Shown: positions 33,280 through 42,231 of the stretch, piece after piece
How the letters are laid out: each line of letters opens with the position of its first letter
Numbering within the stretch: the first letter of the stretch is position 1
Origin: an uncultured Collinsella sp.
GTDB lineage: Bacteria > Actinomycetota > Coriobacteriia > Coriobacteriales > Coriobacteriaceae
Length of the DNA stretch: 48,187 nt
Reading direction: 5' to 3'
NCBI GenBank assembly: GCA_900758845.1
Contig: CAAESW010000082.1
Coordinates: 1 to 48,187 of the forward strand
Notes under the pieces: model-generated
Databases searched by the model: none
What the model saw: the letters and a program-made list of their open reading frames with translations, nothing else
Told to the model about the DNA's origin: nothing
Position numbers and translations under genes: made by a program

Positions 33280-34833
33280 ATGGCACAGCGTCATCTTCCT
33301 GCACTCCTGATCATCATGGATGGTTGCGGCCTTGCTCCGGCCGATGGCGAGAACGCCGTCGCCGCTGCCAAGACGCCCTTCCTTGATAGCCTGTACGAGA
33401 AGTACCCCCACACCACGCTCGGCGCTTCGGGCGAGGACGTGGGTCTTCCCGATGGCCAGATGGGTAACTCCGAGGTGGGTCACCTCAACATCGGTGCCGG
33501 ACGCATCGTGTTCCAGGAGCTTTCGCGCATCAACAACGCCATCAAGGACGGCTCCATCGCCAAGAACGAGGTTTTTGTCAAGGCTATGGACGACGTCAAG
33601 GCTGACGGTAAGACTCTCCACCTCATGGGCCTTATGAGCCCGGGCGGTGTTCATTCTCACATGAACCACGTCGAGGCTCTGGTCAAGATGGCTGCCGAGC
33701 ACGGTGTCAAGACCGTTCGCGTCCACGCCTTCATGGATGGTCGCGACGTTGACCCGCAGTCCGGTGCCGGTTACATGAGTGAGTTCTGCGCCTTCCTGGC
33801 TAAGATTTCCGAGGAGACCGGTTGCGACGCTCGCGTTGCCACCGTCTCGGGCCGTTATTGGGCCATGGACCGCGATAATCGTTGGGAGCGCATCCAGCGC
33901 GCCTACGACGTCATGGTCAACGCGTCCGATGCCGATACCGACCCCGTTGCTGGTATCAAGGCCTACTACGAGAAGGATCCGCGCGGCGACGAGTTCGTCG
34001 AGCCCTTCGCTGCCCACAACGAGGGCATCCACGAGGGCGACGCGGCCATCTTCTTCAACTTCCGTCCCGACCGCGCTCGTCAGATGACCCGCGTGTTCAC
34101 GGACAAGGAGTTCGACGGCTTTGAGCGCGAGCAGATCAAGCTTTCGCACTTTGTGACGATGACCGAGTACGATCCGACGTTTGACGTCGAGGTCGCCTTC
34201 CCCAAGACGTTCCCCGAGAACGTCCTGGCCGACGTTATCGCCGCCAATGGCCTGAAGCAGCTGCACACTGCCGAGACCGAGAAGTACGCCCACGTGACGT
34301 TCTTCCTCAACGGTGGCATCGAGGAGCCCAAGGAGGGCGAGGAGCGCGTGCTCGTCGCTTCCCCCAAGGTCGCTACCTACGATCTGCAGCCCGAGATGAG
34401 CGCTCCCGAGGTTACCGAGAAGCTCGTCGCCGCCATCAACGAGGATCGCGCTGATTTCTACATCGTGAACTTCGCGAACTGCGACATGGTTGGTCACACC
34501 GGTGTCTTCGACGCTGCCGTTAAGGCTGTCGAGGCTGTTGACGATGCCCTGTCCAAGGTTGTCCCGGCGATTCTCGCCAAGGGCGGCTTTGCACTGATTA
34601 CCGCCGACCACGGCAACGCCGATCACATGTTTGACGTTGCTTCCGACGGTTCCAAGCATCCGTTTACGGCTCACACCACCAACCGCGTGCCGTTCATCAT
34701 CGTTGATGAGAAGGCACAGCTCACCGGTATCGAGGACGGCCGTCTTTCCGATATCGCTCCGACCATGCTCACCATGGCTGGTATTGAGCCTTCCGCCGAG
34801 ATGACGGGCCGCGTGCTCGCCACCGAGGCCTAA
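33280..34833 (+). CDS. gpmI: 2,3-bisphosphoglycerate-independent phosphoglycerate mutase
   Basis: A 517-aa manganese enzyme of the alkaline phosphatase superfamily. The phospho-Ser is S64 in GQMGNSEVGHLNIGAGR; HSHMNHV and DHGNADHM are metal-binding blocks. Its place inside a gap-pgk-tpiA-secG run is the Firmicutes-like part of an otherwise actinobacterial order. It starts 5 nt after tpiA and ends in a strong terminator. Confidence 0.97.
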   Translation: MAQRHLPALLIIMDGCGLAPADGENAVAAAKTPFLDSLYEKYPHTTLGASGEDVGLPDGQMGNSEVGHLNIGAGRIVFQELSRINNAIKDGSIAKNEVFVKAMDDVKADGKTLHLMGLMSPGGVHSHMNHVEALVKMAAEHGVKTVRVHAFMDGRDVDPQSGAGYMSEFCAFLAKISEETGCDARVATVSGRYWAMDRDNRWERIQRAYDVMVNASDADTDPVAGIKAYYEKDPRGDEFVEPFAAHNEGIHEGDAAIFFNFRPDRARQMTRVFTDKEFDGFEREQIKLSHFVTMTEYDPTFDVEVAFPKTFPENVLADVIAANGLKQLHTAETEKYAHVTFFLNGGIEEPKEGEERVLVASPKVATYDLQPEMSAPEVTEKLVAAINEDRADFYIVNFANCDMVGHTGVFDAAVKAVEAVDDALSKVVPAILAKGGFALITADHGNADHMFDVASDGSKHPFTAHTTNRVPFIIVDEKAQLTGIEDGRLSDIAPTMLTMAGIEPSAEMTGRVLATEA

Positions 34834-34860
34834 TAGAAAACAAATAGCGTTTTCTAGTAA

Positions 34861-34893
34861 GGGGGTTGTCCACAACCGGACAACCCCCTTTTT
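34861..34893 (+). terminator. Terminator of the glycolytic operon
   Basis: A perfect 11-bp stem GGGGGTTGTCC / GGACAACCCCC with a 6-nt loop, then five T. A smaller AGAAAAC/GTTTTCT hairpin precedes it (about 34835-34855). Confidence 0.95.
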
Positions 34894-34997
34894 GGTATTT
34901 CTGCCATTTCCACCCCGTCCTTGAGTGGCAGGTAGGGGAGAGCGGGGGATTGTGGTACAGTACTGGAGTTTGAACTGTTCTATTAAGGAGCTTATCT

Positions 34998-35252
34998 ATG
35001 GGTCCGTTCCAGATTCTTCTGTTTGTCGTTTGGGCTGTCTCTGCCGTGGCGCTGACGATTCTCGTCCTGATGCATTCCGGTAAGGGCACCGGCGTTTCGG
35101 ATATGATCGCTAGCTCGCTGTATAACTCCAGCTCTGCCACGGGCGTCATGGAGCAGAACCTCGATCGCCTGACGGTGATTATGGCCGTTGTTTTTGCCGT
35201 GTGCGTCGTCCTGTGCATGTTCTTCTTCCCGCAAGGCATCGTGGGCTACTAA
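34998..35252 (+). CDS. secG: Preprotein translocase subunit SecG
   Basis: An 84-aa membrane protein with two hydrophobic helices (about residues 5-25 and 55-77) joined by a Gly/Ser-rich loop containing HSGKGTGVSDM, the typical SecG pattern. It assists SecYE-dependent export. AAGGAG is 7 nt before the ATG. It is a single-gene unit between two terminators, in the actinobacterial place after the glycolytic genes. Confidence 0.93.
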   Translation: MGPFQILLFVVWAVSAVALTILVLMHSGKGTGVSDMIASSLYNSSSATGVMEQNLDRLTVIMAVVFAVCVVLCMFFFPQGIVGY

Positions 35253-35279
35253 ACACGAGCCGCATAAAATAATTGAAAA

Positions 35280-35306
35280 GGGTTCCGCAAGTGCGGGACC
35301 CTTTTT
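35280..35306 (+). terminator. Terminator of secG
   Basis: GGGTTCCGCA / TGCGGGACCC stem with a 2-nt loop and one mismatch, followed by five T. Confidence 0.92.
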
Positions 35307-35308
35307 GT

Positions 35309-35322
35309 TTACAAATTTGTAA
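35309..35322. promoter_or_regulatory. Perfect palindrome TTACAAATTTGTAA upstream of the oligopeptide transporter
   Basis: A 14-bp palindrome just after the secG terminator, 226 bp before the binding-protein gene. A copy with one base changed lies before the tRNA-Leu promoter (41963-41976). In the rest of the 241-bp gap a weak TTGCGA (35420) - 17 bp - CATAAC (35443) pair could be a promoter. Confidence 0.4.
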
Positions 35323-35547
35323 CAGAGTCAAAATATCCCCACATACTTCGCCCAACTAAAGAAATTCTTGACCGTTGACCGGAATTAGCCCCAAATCGTG
35401 CATAAAATGCGCTACTGTATTGCGAAACGTTGGTCCGTTGTGCATAACCAGCCATAGCGACGGGCGACGTTTTGATGGTTCGGATCGGATTGTCTCGACA
35501 TGTGTCCGACTGAACATTTCTTTGTCCTATCTCATAAGGAGGATGGC

Positions 35548-37224
35548 ATGGCTGATTCTATGTTCCACCAGCCCGTTATGGGTCGTCGCGCCTTCGTTGG
35601 CGGTACCCTTGCTGCGAGCTCCATGGCTTTTCTTGCCGCATGCGGCAAGAAGGGCGGCGACGCTTCCGGTTCTGAGTCCGGTTCGACGCTGAACTTCTAC
35701 ATCAACAACCCGGTCTGCATCGACCCCTACAACGTCCAGGAGGACCAGGGCACTCAGGTCGAGTACCAGCTCTTTGACGCTCTGACCTCTTACGACGCCG
35801 AGAAGGGCGAGATCGTTCCGCTGGCTTGCGAGTCCTTTGAGTCCAACGACGACGCCACCGAGTTCACCTTCAAGATCAAGAAGGCCAAGTTCCACAACGG
35901 TGACGACGTTACCTCTAAGTCCTTCAAGCTCGGTTGGGAGCGTCTGGTCAACACCAAGTCGGCCATCGCTACCGAGTATGGCCCTTCCGAGGTCTCCTAT
36001 CACCTTTCCATGGTCGAGGGCTATGACGATCTGCTTGCCGGTAACGCCACCGAGCTCAGCGGTGTTACGTGCCCTGACGATGAGACCCTCGTCGTCAAGC
36101 TGTCTTCCGCTTACGCCGACTTCCCCTTCGTCGCCTCTCACCCGGCTCTGGCCCCGGTTCCCGAGTGCGCCGAGTCCGATGTCAAGAGCTTCTACCTTGC
36201 CCCGGTCGGTAACGGCCCGTTCATGATGGACGGCAAGTGGGAGGATGGCCAGGAGATCAACGTCAAGAAGTTCGACGATTACTATGGCGACAAGGCCAAG
36301 ATCGATGGCATCCACTTCCAGGTCATCAAGGACATGGAGACCGCTTACAAGGAGTTCCAGGCCGGTAACCTCGATGTCTGCGACGTTCCCGTCGCTCAGA
36401 TCGATGCCGCCAAGAAGGATCGCGGCGTGTCCAAGGACGGCTACACCATGGGTGACGGCGAGCGCATGCTGCTCGGCGCCGAGCCTTCCACCTACTACCT
36501 GACCTGCAACAACACGGCCGAGCCGTTCAACAACGCTGACCTGCGTAGGGGTATCTCCCTGGCCATTAACCGTGAGGCCATCTGCAAGACCATCTTCAAG
36601 GGTACCCGTACCCCCGCCGACGGCATTGTTCCTCCGGGCATCGATGGCTACAAGGAGGGCGCATGGGAGTTCTGCGCCTACGACGTCGACAAGGCTAACG
36701 AGTACCTCGACAAGGTTGCTCCTGCCGGTGCCAACGGTGACCGTGGCATTAGCGTGACGCTGTCCTACAACCAGGACGGCGGTCACAAGGAGATCATGGA
36801 GTCCATCATCGGCGACCTTGCCAAGGTTGGCGTTACCGCTGTCTCCGATACCCCTGAGTGGTCTGCCCTGCTCGAGCAGTACCAGAACTTTAACTATCAG
36901 TTCGGTCGTCTGGGCTGGATTGCCGACTACCCGATCATGGACAACTTCCTGTATCCGCTGTTCCACTCCGACTCCCTCGGTGGCGACAACCGCTCTGGTT
37001 ACAACAACCCCGAGTTCGACGCCAAGGTCGACGAGGCTCGCACTACGGTTGACGACAAGGAGCGCGTCGCTAAGATGCAGGAGGCCGACGCAATGGTCGC
37101 TGCTGACTGCCCGGTCATCCCGATTATGTTCTACACGCACACCATCGCCGGCTCCGATCGCATTAAGCACCTCTATGTCGATCCGCAGAAGCACGCCGAT
37201 CTGGGTACCGCTGAGCTCGCCTAA
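35548..37224 (+). CDS. oppA: Oligopeptide ABC transporter substrate-binding lipoprotein
   Basis: A 558-aa family 5 binding protein. The leader has a Tat-like GRRAFVGG and a lipobox ending at C32 (FLAAC). LNFYINNPVCIDPYNVQEDQGTQ and the LRRGISLAINREAICKTIFKG block match OppA. It delivers peptides to the permease encoded downstream. AAGGAGG (35536-35542) is 5 nt before ATG 35548. It is well separated from the first ABC cassette and only distantly similar to its binding protein. Confidence 0.92.
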   Translation: MADSMFHQPVMGRRAFVGGTLAASSMAFLAACGKKGGDASGSESGSTLNFYINNPVCIDPYNVQEDQGTQVEYQLFDALTSYDAEKGEIVPLACESFESNDDATEFTFKIKKAKFHNGDDVTSKSFKLGWERLVNTKSAIATEYGPSEVSYHLSMVEGYDDLLAGNATELSGVTCPDDETLVVKLSSAYADFPFVASHPALAPVPECAESDVKSFYLAPVGNGPFMMDGKWEDGQEINVKKFDDYYGDKAKIDGIHFQVIKDMETAYKEFQAGNLDVCDVPVAQIDAAKKDRGVSKDGYTMGDGERMLLGAEPSTYYLTCNNTAEPFNNADLRRGISLAINREAICKTIFKGTRTPADGIVPPGIDGYKEGAWEFCAYDVDKANEYLDKVAPAGANGDRGISVTLSYNQDGGHKEIMESIIGDLAKVGVTAVSDTPEWSALLEQYQNFNYQFGRLGWIADYPIMDNFLYPLFHSDSLGGDNRSGYNNPEFDAKVDEARTTVDDKERVAKMQEADAMVAADCPVIPIMFYTHTIAGSDRIKHLYVDPQKHADLGTAELA

Positions 37225-37320
37225 GAGTTTGCAGCTTCCGTGAGGGTCAAGTATTTACGTAGACCTCATGGGAAACATACAGTTCTCCCTAACCTGGGGT
37301 AAACTGGCTGATGGTAATTT

Positions 37321-37355
37321 TGGGATGCCGGTCTGGCGATCGGCATCCCATTTAG
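37321..37355 (+). terminator. Hairpin between oppA and oppB (attenuator)
   Basis: A perfect 10-bp stem TGGGATGCCG / CGGCATCCCA followed by TTTAGGTT. It sits between binding-protein and permease genes, as in the first ABC cassette. An upstream GAGGGTC/GACCTC hairpin (about 37242-37269) is also present. Confidence 0.65.
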
Positions 37356-37380
37356 GTTAATCCCTAGATAGGGGAGTGGT

Positions 37381-38418
37381 ATGGGTAAGTACATCGTTAA
37401 ACGTGTGCTTCAGTTCATCCCGGTGTTTTTGGGCGTTACGCTGATTCTGTTCGCCCTCCAGAATATCGTGCCGGGAGATCCGATCAAGCTGATCGGTGGA
37501 GACAAGGCTCTGTCCCCCGAGGTGGAGCTTCAGCTTCGCGTCCGCTATCACCTGGTCCAGACGGACGAGGACGGCAACGCGATCCTTGACGAGAACGGCG
37601 ACCCCGTTCAAACGTCGCTCGTGGACCGTTACTTGTATTACATGAACGGCCTGCTTCATGGCGATCTGGGCAATTCGTACCAGCGCAAGCTGCCGGTTAC
37701 GGAAATCTTTGCCCAGAAGTATCCGTATACGGTCAAACTAGCCGCGTGCGCCATCGTGCTCGAGGCAATCATGGGTATCGGTGCGGGTATCATTTCGGCG
37801 GTAAAGCGTTATTCCTTCTGGGATATTTTGGTAACGCTCACCACGTCGATCCTCGTTGCGGTCCCGGCCTTCTGGCTCGGTATGTTGCTGCAGCTGTTCT
37901 TTGGCGTCATCCTCAAGGACGCCACGGGCGGTGCATTCTCCATGCCGATCTCGGGTGCCGGCGGTTCCAGCTCTCAGTATCAAGATTGGATGCACTATGT
38001 GCTTCCGACCATTACGCTGGCTTCGGTTTCGACCGCTTACGCTGCCCGCATTATGCGCTCGCAGCTGCTTGACGTCATGAACCAGGATTACATCCGTACG
38101 GCAAAGGCCAAGGGTCTCTCCAATCGCGCGATCATCATCAAGCATGCGCTTAAGAATGCACTCATCCCCGTCGTTACCTATATTGGTGTCGACTTTGGTG
38201 GCATGCTTTCGGGCGCCATCCTGACCGAGACGGTCTTTAACTGGCCCGGTATCGGCTATGAGGTCTATCGCGCCATTAGCATGCGTGACTGGCCCATTGT
38301 TATGGGCGGCGTTACGCTCATCGTCGTCGTCGTCATGGTGATCAACCTGCTCGTCGACATTAGCTATGCATTCCTCGACCCGCGCATCCGCCTTGGCGGT
38401 CCGTCGGATAAGGCCTAA
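37381..38418 (+). CDS. oppB: Oligopeptide ABC transporter permease (OppB type)
   Basis: A 345-aa membrane subunit with about six helices, the OppB-type start (YIVKRVLQFIPVFLGVTLI), an extended extracellular loop after helix 1, and the EAA loop (IRTAKAKGLSNRAIIIKHAL). GGGGAGTGGT precedes the ATG directly. oppC starts 14 nt after its stop. Confidence 0.95.
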   Translation: MGKYIVKRVLQFIPVFLGVTLILFALQNIVPGDPIKLIGGDKALSPEVELQLRVRYHLVQTDEDGNAILDENGDPVQTSLVDRYLYYMNGLLHGDLGNSYQRKLPVTEIFAQKYPYTVKLAACAIVLEAIMGIGAGIISAVKRYSFWDILVTLTTSILVAVPAFWLGMLLQLFFGVILKDATGGAFSMPISGAGGSSSQYQDWMHYVLPTITLASVSTAYAARIMRSQLLDVMNQDYIRTAKAKGLSNRAIIIKHALKNALIPVVTYIGVDFGGMLSGAILTETVFNWPGIGYEVYRAISMRDWPIVMGGVTLIVVVVMVINLLVDISYAFLDPRIRLGGPSDKA

Positions 38419-38432
38419 GGGAGGTACGTCTC

Positions 38433-39368
38433 ATGCAGGAAACTGATTCTCAGTCTCAGGAGCAGGCTACCGCCACCAAGGCCGCATCTGCTCCTGCCAA
38501 GTCCCGCACGTTGTGGGGCGACGCTTTTAAGCGTCTTCGTAAGAACAAGCTCGCCGTTATCGGTGTCTGCTGGATTATCATCGTCGTTGTGGTTGCACTG
38601 ACCGCAGATCTGTGGGCTAAGCCCTGGCTCGGTTCCCCGACGGCTTCCGACTCGACCACCATGGCTCAGACGTCGCTGCTGGCTCCGTGTGCAGAGCACC
38701 CGTTTGGCACCGACGCCCTTGGTCGTGACATTCTCGTCCGCGTTATCTACGGTGCGCGCGTTTCGCTGTCCGTCGGCATTATGGCCACCGCGATCTCCAC
38801 GCTGATTGGTCTGGTCATGGGTGCTTTGGCCGGTTTCTACGGCGGCATCTGGGATACGATCATCATGCGCTGTGCGGACATCTTCCTGGCGTTCCCGTAC
38901 GTGCTGTTCGTTGTCGCCATGATCGCCGTTATCGGCCGTGGTCTTCAGAACGTCTTTATCGCCATCGGTATTCTCGGCTGGCCTTCGATTGCGCGCGTCT
39001 TCCGCTCTGCGATCTTGACCGTCAAGGAAAACGACTATGTTGATGCTGCGCGCGCGATGGGTGCATCAGATGCTCGTATCGTCGTACGTCACATCTTCCC
39101 GAACTCCGTCGCTTCCATCGTGGTCTACGCGACCATGAACATTGGTGGCGCCATTCTGACCGAGTCCGCTCTGTCCTTCCTCGGCATGGGCGTTATTCCG
39201 CCTACGCCTTCGTGGGGCTCCATGATTCAGGACGGTCAGCAGTATCTTCTGACTGCTCCCTGGATGATGATCATGCCCGGTCTGGCAATTCTCTCGACGG
39301 TGCTCGCCTTCACCCTGCTGGGTGACGGTCTGCGCGACGCCCTCGACGTCAAGATGAAGGACGCATAA
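38433..39368 (+). CDS. oppC: Oligopeptide ABC transporter permease (OppC type)
   Basis: A 311-aa membrane subunit. An Ala/Thr/Lys-rich cytoplasmic N-terminus is followed by a first helix near residues 45-65, the FGTDALGRDILVRVIYGARVS signature read in parts, and the EAA loop (VDAARAMGASDARIVVRHIF). GGGAGG precedes the ATG. Confidence 0.95.
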   Translation: MQETDSQSQEQATATKAASAPAKSRTLWGDAFKRLRKNKLAVIGVCWIIIVVVVALTADLWAKPWLGSPTASDSTTMAQTSLLAPCAEHPFGTDALGRDILVRVIYGARVSLSVGIMATAISTLIGLVMGALAGFYGGIWDTIIMRCADIFLAFPYVLFVVAMIAVIGRGLQNVFIAIGILGWPSIARVFRSAILTVKENDYVDAARAMGASDARIVVRHIFPNSVASIVVYATMNIGGAILTESALSFLGMGVIPPTPSWGSMIQDGQQYLLTAPWMMIMPGLAILSTVLAFTLLGDGLRDALDVKMKDA

Positions 39369-39370
39369 GG

Positions 39371-40461
39371 ATGAAGAAGAACAAGAACTATGTGGACCTG
39401 AAGGACCAGCCGGTTCCCGAGGGCCAGCATCTGCTCGAGGTCGATGACCTTAAGATGTATTTCCACACCGAGGATGGCGTCGTTCGCGCTGTCGACGGTG
39501 TCTCCTACACGCTCGATCGCGGCGAGACCCTGGGCGTCGTCGGTGAGTCCGGCTCCGGTAAGTCCGTGACCGCCATGACCATCATGGGTCTTATCTCGAT
39601 GCCTCCGGGAAAGATCGAGGGTGGCGACGTTCGCTACCGCGGTCGTTCTATCCTCGAGATGTCCGAGGAAGAGATGCAGCACATTCGCGGTAACGACATC
39701 GCGATGATCTTCCAGGATCCTATGACCTCCTTGAACCCGGTCTATAAGATCGGCAAGCAGGTGGGCGAGGGCCTTCGTCTGCACCGTGGCTACTCCAAGC
39801 AGGAGGCGCTCAAGCGCGCCACCGAGCTTTTGGACCTCGTTGGCATTCCTGAGCCCGAGAAGCGCGTCAATGAGTATCCCCACCAGTTCTCTGGTGGTAT
39901 GCGTCAGCGCGTCATGATTGCCATGGCCCTTGCCTGCGATCCCGATATTCTGATTGCCGACGAGCCCACGACGGCTCTGGACGTTACCATTCAGGCTCAG
40001 ATTATCGAGCTCATGCAGGAGATGCAGGAGAAGAACGGCAACGCCATCATCATGATTACCCATGACCTGGGCGTCGTCGCCGATATGGCCGACAAGATCA
40101 TGGTTATGTACGCCGGCCGTCCCGTCGAGTTCGGTACTGCTGAGGAAATCTTCTACGAGAGCCGTCACCCCTATACCTGGGGCCTGATTCGCTCCATCCC
40201 GGAGCAGGCTATCGATGAGAAGAAGCCGCTTACGCCGATTCACGGTAACCCGCCTTCACTCATGAACCTGCCCGAGGGTTGCGTGTTCTCGCCTCGTTGC
40301 CCCTATGCGACCGATAAGTGCCGCAAGCAGCGCCCCGAGCGTGTTGTCACCGAGTCCGGCCACTATTCTGCGTGCCATTATTCCGGTGACCCTGAGTTCC
40401 TCAAGAACGCTCCTGAGACGTCCCGTACGCGCAAGGATTCCAAGAAGGGAGGCGAGGCGTA

Positions 40462-40462
<1 letters not shown>
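39371..40462 (+). CDS. oppD: Oligopeptide ABC transporter ATPase (OppD type)
   Basis: A 363-aa ATPase with Walker A GESGSGKS, signature FSGGMRQRV, Walker B ILIADEPTTALD and switch His (ITHD). The C-terminal domain keeps four cysteines (GCVFSPRCPYATDKC ... SACHY), which in related transporters can hold an Fe-S cluster. The same domain in the sialic acid cassette has none. It overlaps oppF by one base (TAATG). Confidence 0.95.
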
Positions 40463-41490
<1,028 letters not shown>

Positions 41491-41506
41491 TCGGTTGTTC
41501 TCGTCC

Positions 41507-41633
41507 GGGCCCGCCCTGAAGTTACTTTTCAGAACGTCCTCGGACATGCAAGAAACCCCCGCTGCGCACTTCGTGCGGCGGGGGTTTCTTGCGTCCTGCG
41601 GAGTGTTCTGAAAAGTAACACCAGGGCGGGCCC
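41507..41633. repeat. 127-nt palindrome A (repeat family 1, plus orientation)
   Basis: Three nested perfect stems: 41507-41518 with 41622-41633 (12 bp), GTTACTTTTCAGAAC with its complement (41521-41535 / 41605-41619) and GCAAGAAACCCCCGC with its complement (41548-41562 / 41578-41592), plus a CGCAC/GTGCG tip. A 12/12-nt internal loop separates stems 2 and 3: GTCCTCGGACAT on one side, GTCCTGCGGAGT on the other. It starts 17 nt after oppF, so it may also end that operon, though no T-tract follows. Confidence 0.88.
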
Positions 41634-41699
41634 TACGTTAACTCGGCAGGGGGAGTGCGATTCCCTGATCGCTCACTTAATCTAATAGGAAAGTTAGTG

Positions 41700-41754
41700 A
41701 GGCCGGAGCTTTAGCTCCGGCCTCCCCATATAAGGGCTCGGCAAAGCCGAGCCA
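41700..41754. repeat. Two short perfect hairpins between palindromes A and B
   Basis: GAGGCCGGAGC / GCTCCGGCCTC with a TTTA loop (about 41700-41725) and GGCTCGGC / GCCGAGCC with an AAA loop (about 41736-41754). Neither has a T-tract. They add to the unusual density of secondary structure in the 590-bp gap 41491-42080, which contains no gene I can support. Confidence 0.65.
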
Positions 41755-41816
41755 CCAAATATATATCAGCCCCAGAACATGTTTGAGAACTGTGTCCGGA
41801 GTACATACTCCTAGGA

Positions 41817-41935
41817 CCGGAATGAGGTTGCTTTCCAACGCATTCCGCAGGGGGCGGCATTATTTTGTAGCGCGAAGCGCGGAGCAAAATAATGCCGCAT
41901 GCCCGAGGACGCGTTGGAAAGCAACCTCATTCCGG
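41817..41935. repeat. 119-nt palindrome B (repeat family 1, minus orientation)
   Basis: Perfect 25-bp outer arms (41817-41841 and 41911-41935), a 12/12-nt internal loop, perfect 14-bp inner arms GCGGCATTATTTTG / CAAAATAATGCCGC (41854-41867 / 41885-41898) and a GCGC-GAA-GCGC tip. Read on the minus strand, its loop strands are GTCCTCGGGCAT and CCCCTGCGGAAT. These match those of palindrome A at 11 of 12 and 9 of 12 positions, although the stems are unrelated in sequence. Confidence 0.88.
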
Positions 41936-41962
41936 CCCGAACAGGTCAGTTTACCTGCGCAT

Positions 41963-41976
41963 TTACAAATTCGTAA
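41963..41976. promoter_or_regulatory. TTACAAATTCGTAA near-palindrome upstream of tRNA-Leu
   Basis: It differs by one base from the perfect palindrome at 35309-35322. It lies directly upstream of the A/T box of the tRNA-Leu promoter. Confidence 0.35.
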
Positions 41977-41977
41977 A

Positions 41978-42025
41978 CTTTTTTGAAAAAAGTGCTTGCA
42001 CAGTTCTCGAATCATAGGTTATTAT
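41978..42025 (+). promoter_or_regulatory. tRNA-Leu promoter with palindromic A/T box
   Basis: ACTTTTTTGAAAAAAGT directly abuts a -35 TTGCAC (41996-42001). TATTAT (42020-42025) is 18 bp further on. The same box-plus-TTGC arrangement precedes tRNA-Gly copies 1 and 3. Confidence 0.75.
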
Positions 42026-42082
42026 CTTCCTCGTTGAACGCGCGGGTCCAACAAAACGAACCGTGAATCAACAACATAGCAT

Positions 42083-42172
42083 GTCGGAGTGGCGGAATTG
42101 GCAGACGCGCTAGCTTGAGGTGCTAGTGACCGCTTTTTGGTCATGCGGGTTCAAGTCCCGCCTCCGACACCA
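42083..42172 (+). tRNA. tRNA-Leu (anticodon GAG)
   Basis: A 90-nt class II tRNA. Acceptor arms GTCGGAG / CTCCGAC, anticodon loop TTGAGGT (GAG), long variable arm, T-loop GGTTCAAGTCC, and encoded CCA. It reads CUC and CUU leucine codons. A terminator follows. Confidence 0.96.
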
Positions 42173-42184
42173 TCGCATTTGAGA

Positions 42185-42205
42185 AGCCTCTTCGGAGGCT
42201 TTTTT
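42185..42205 (+). terminator. Terminator of tRNA-Leu
   Basis: AGCCTC / GAGGCT stem with a TTCG tetraloop, followed by T5-6. Confidence 0.92.
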
Positions 42206-42231
42206 GTTACCGATAGACGGTGGGGTCCACG

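Noticed and set aside
41783..41986. A 67-codon open frame in the gap after oppF
   Set aside because: It lies within palindrome B, has no ribosome binding site, and would begin and end in complementary repeat arms.
41491..42080. CRISPR array or insertion sequence in the hairpin-rich gap
   Set aside because: There are no regularly spaced direct repeats, no transposase frame, and the repeats are inverted with different stem sequences.
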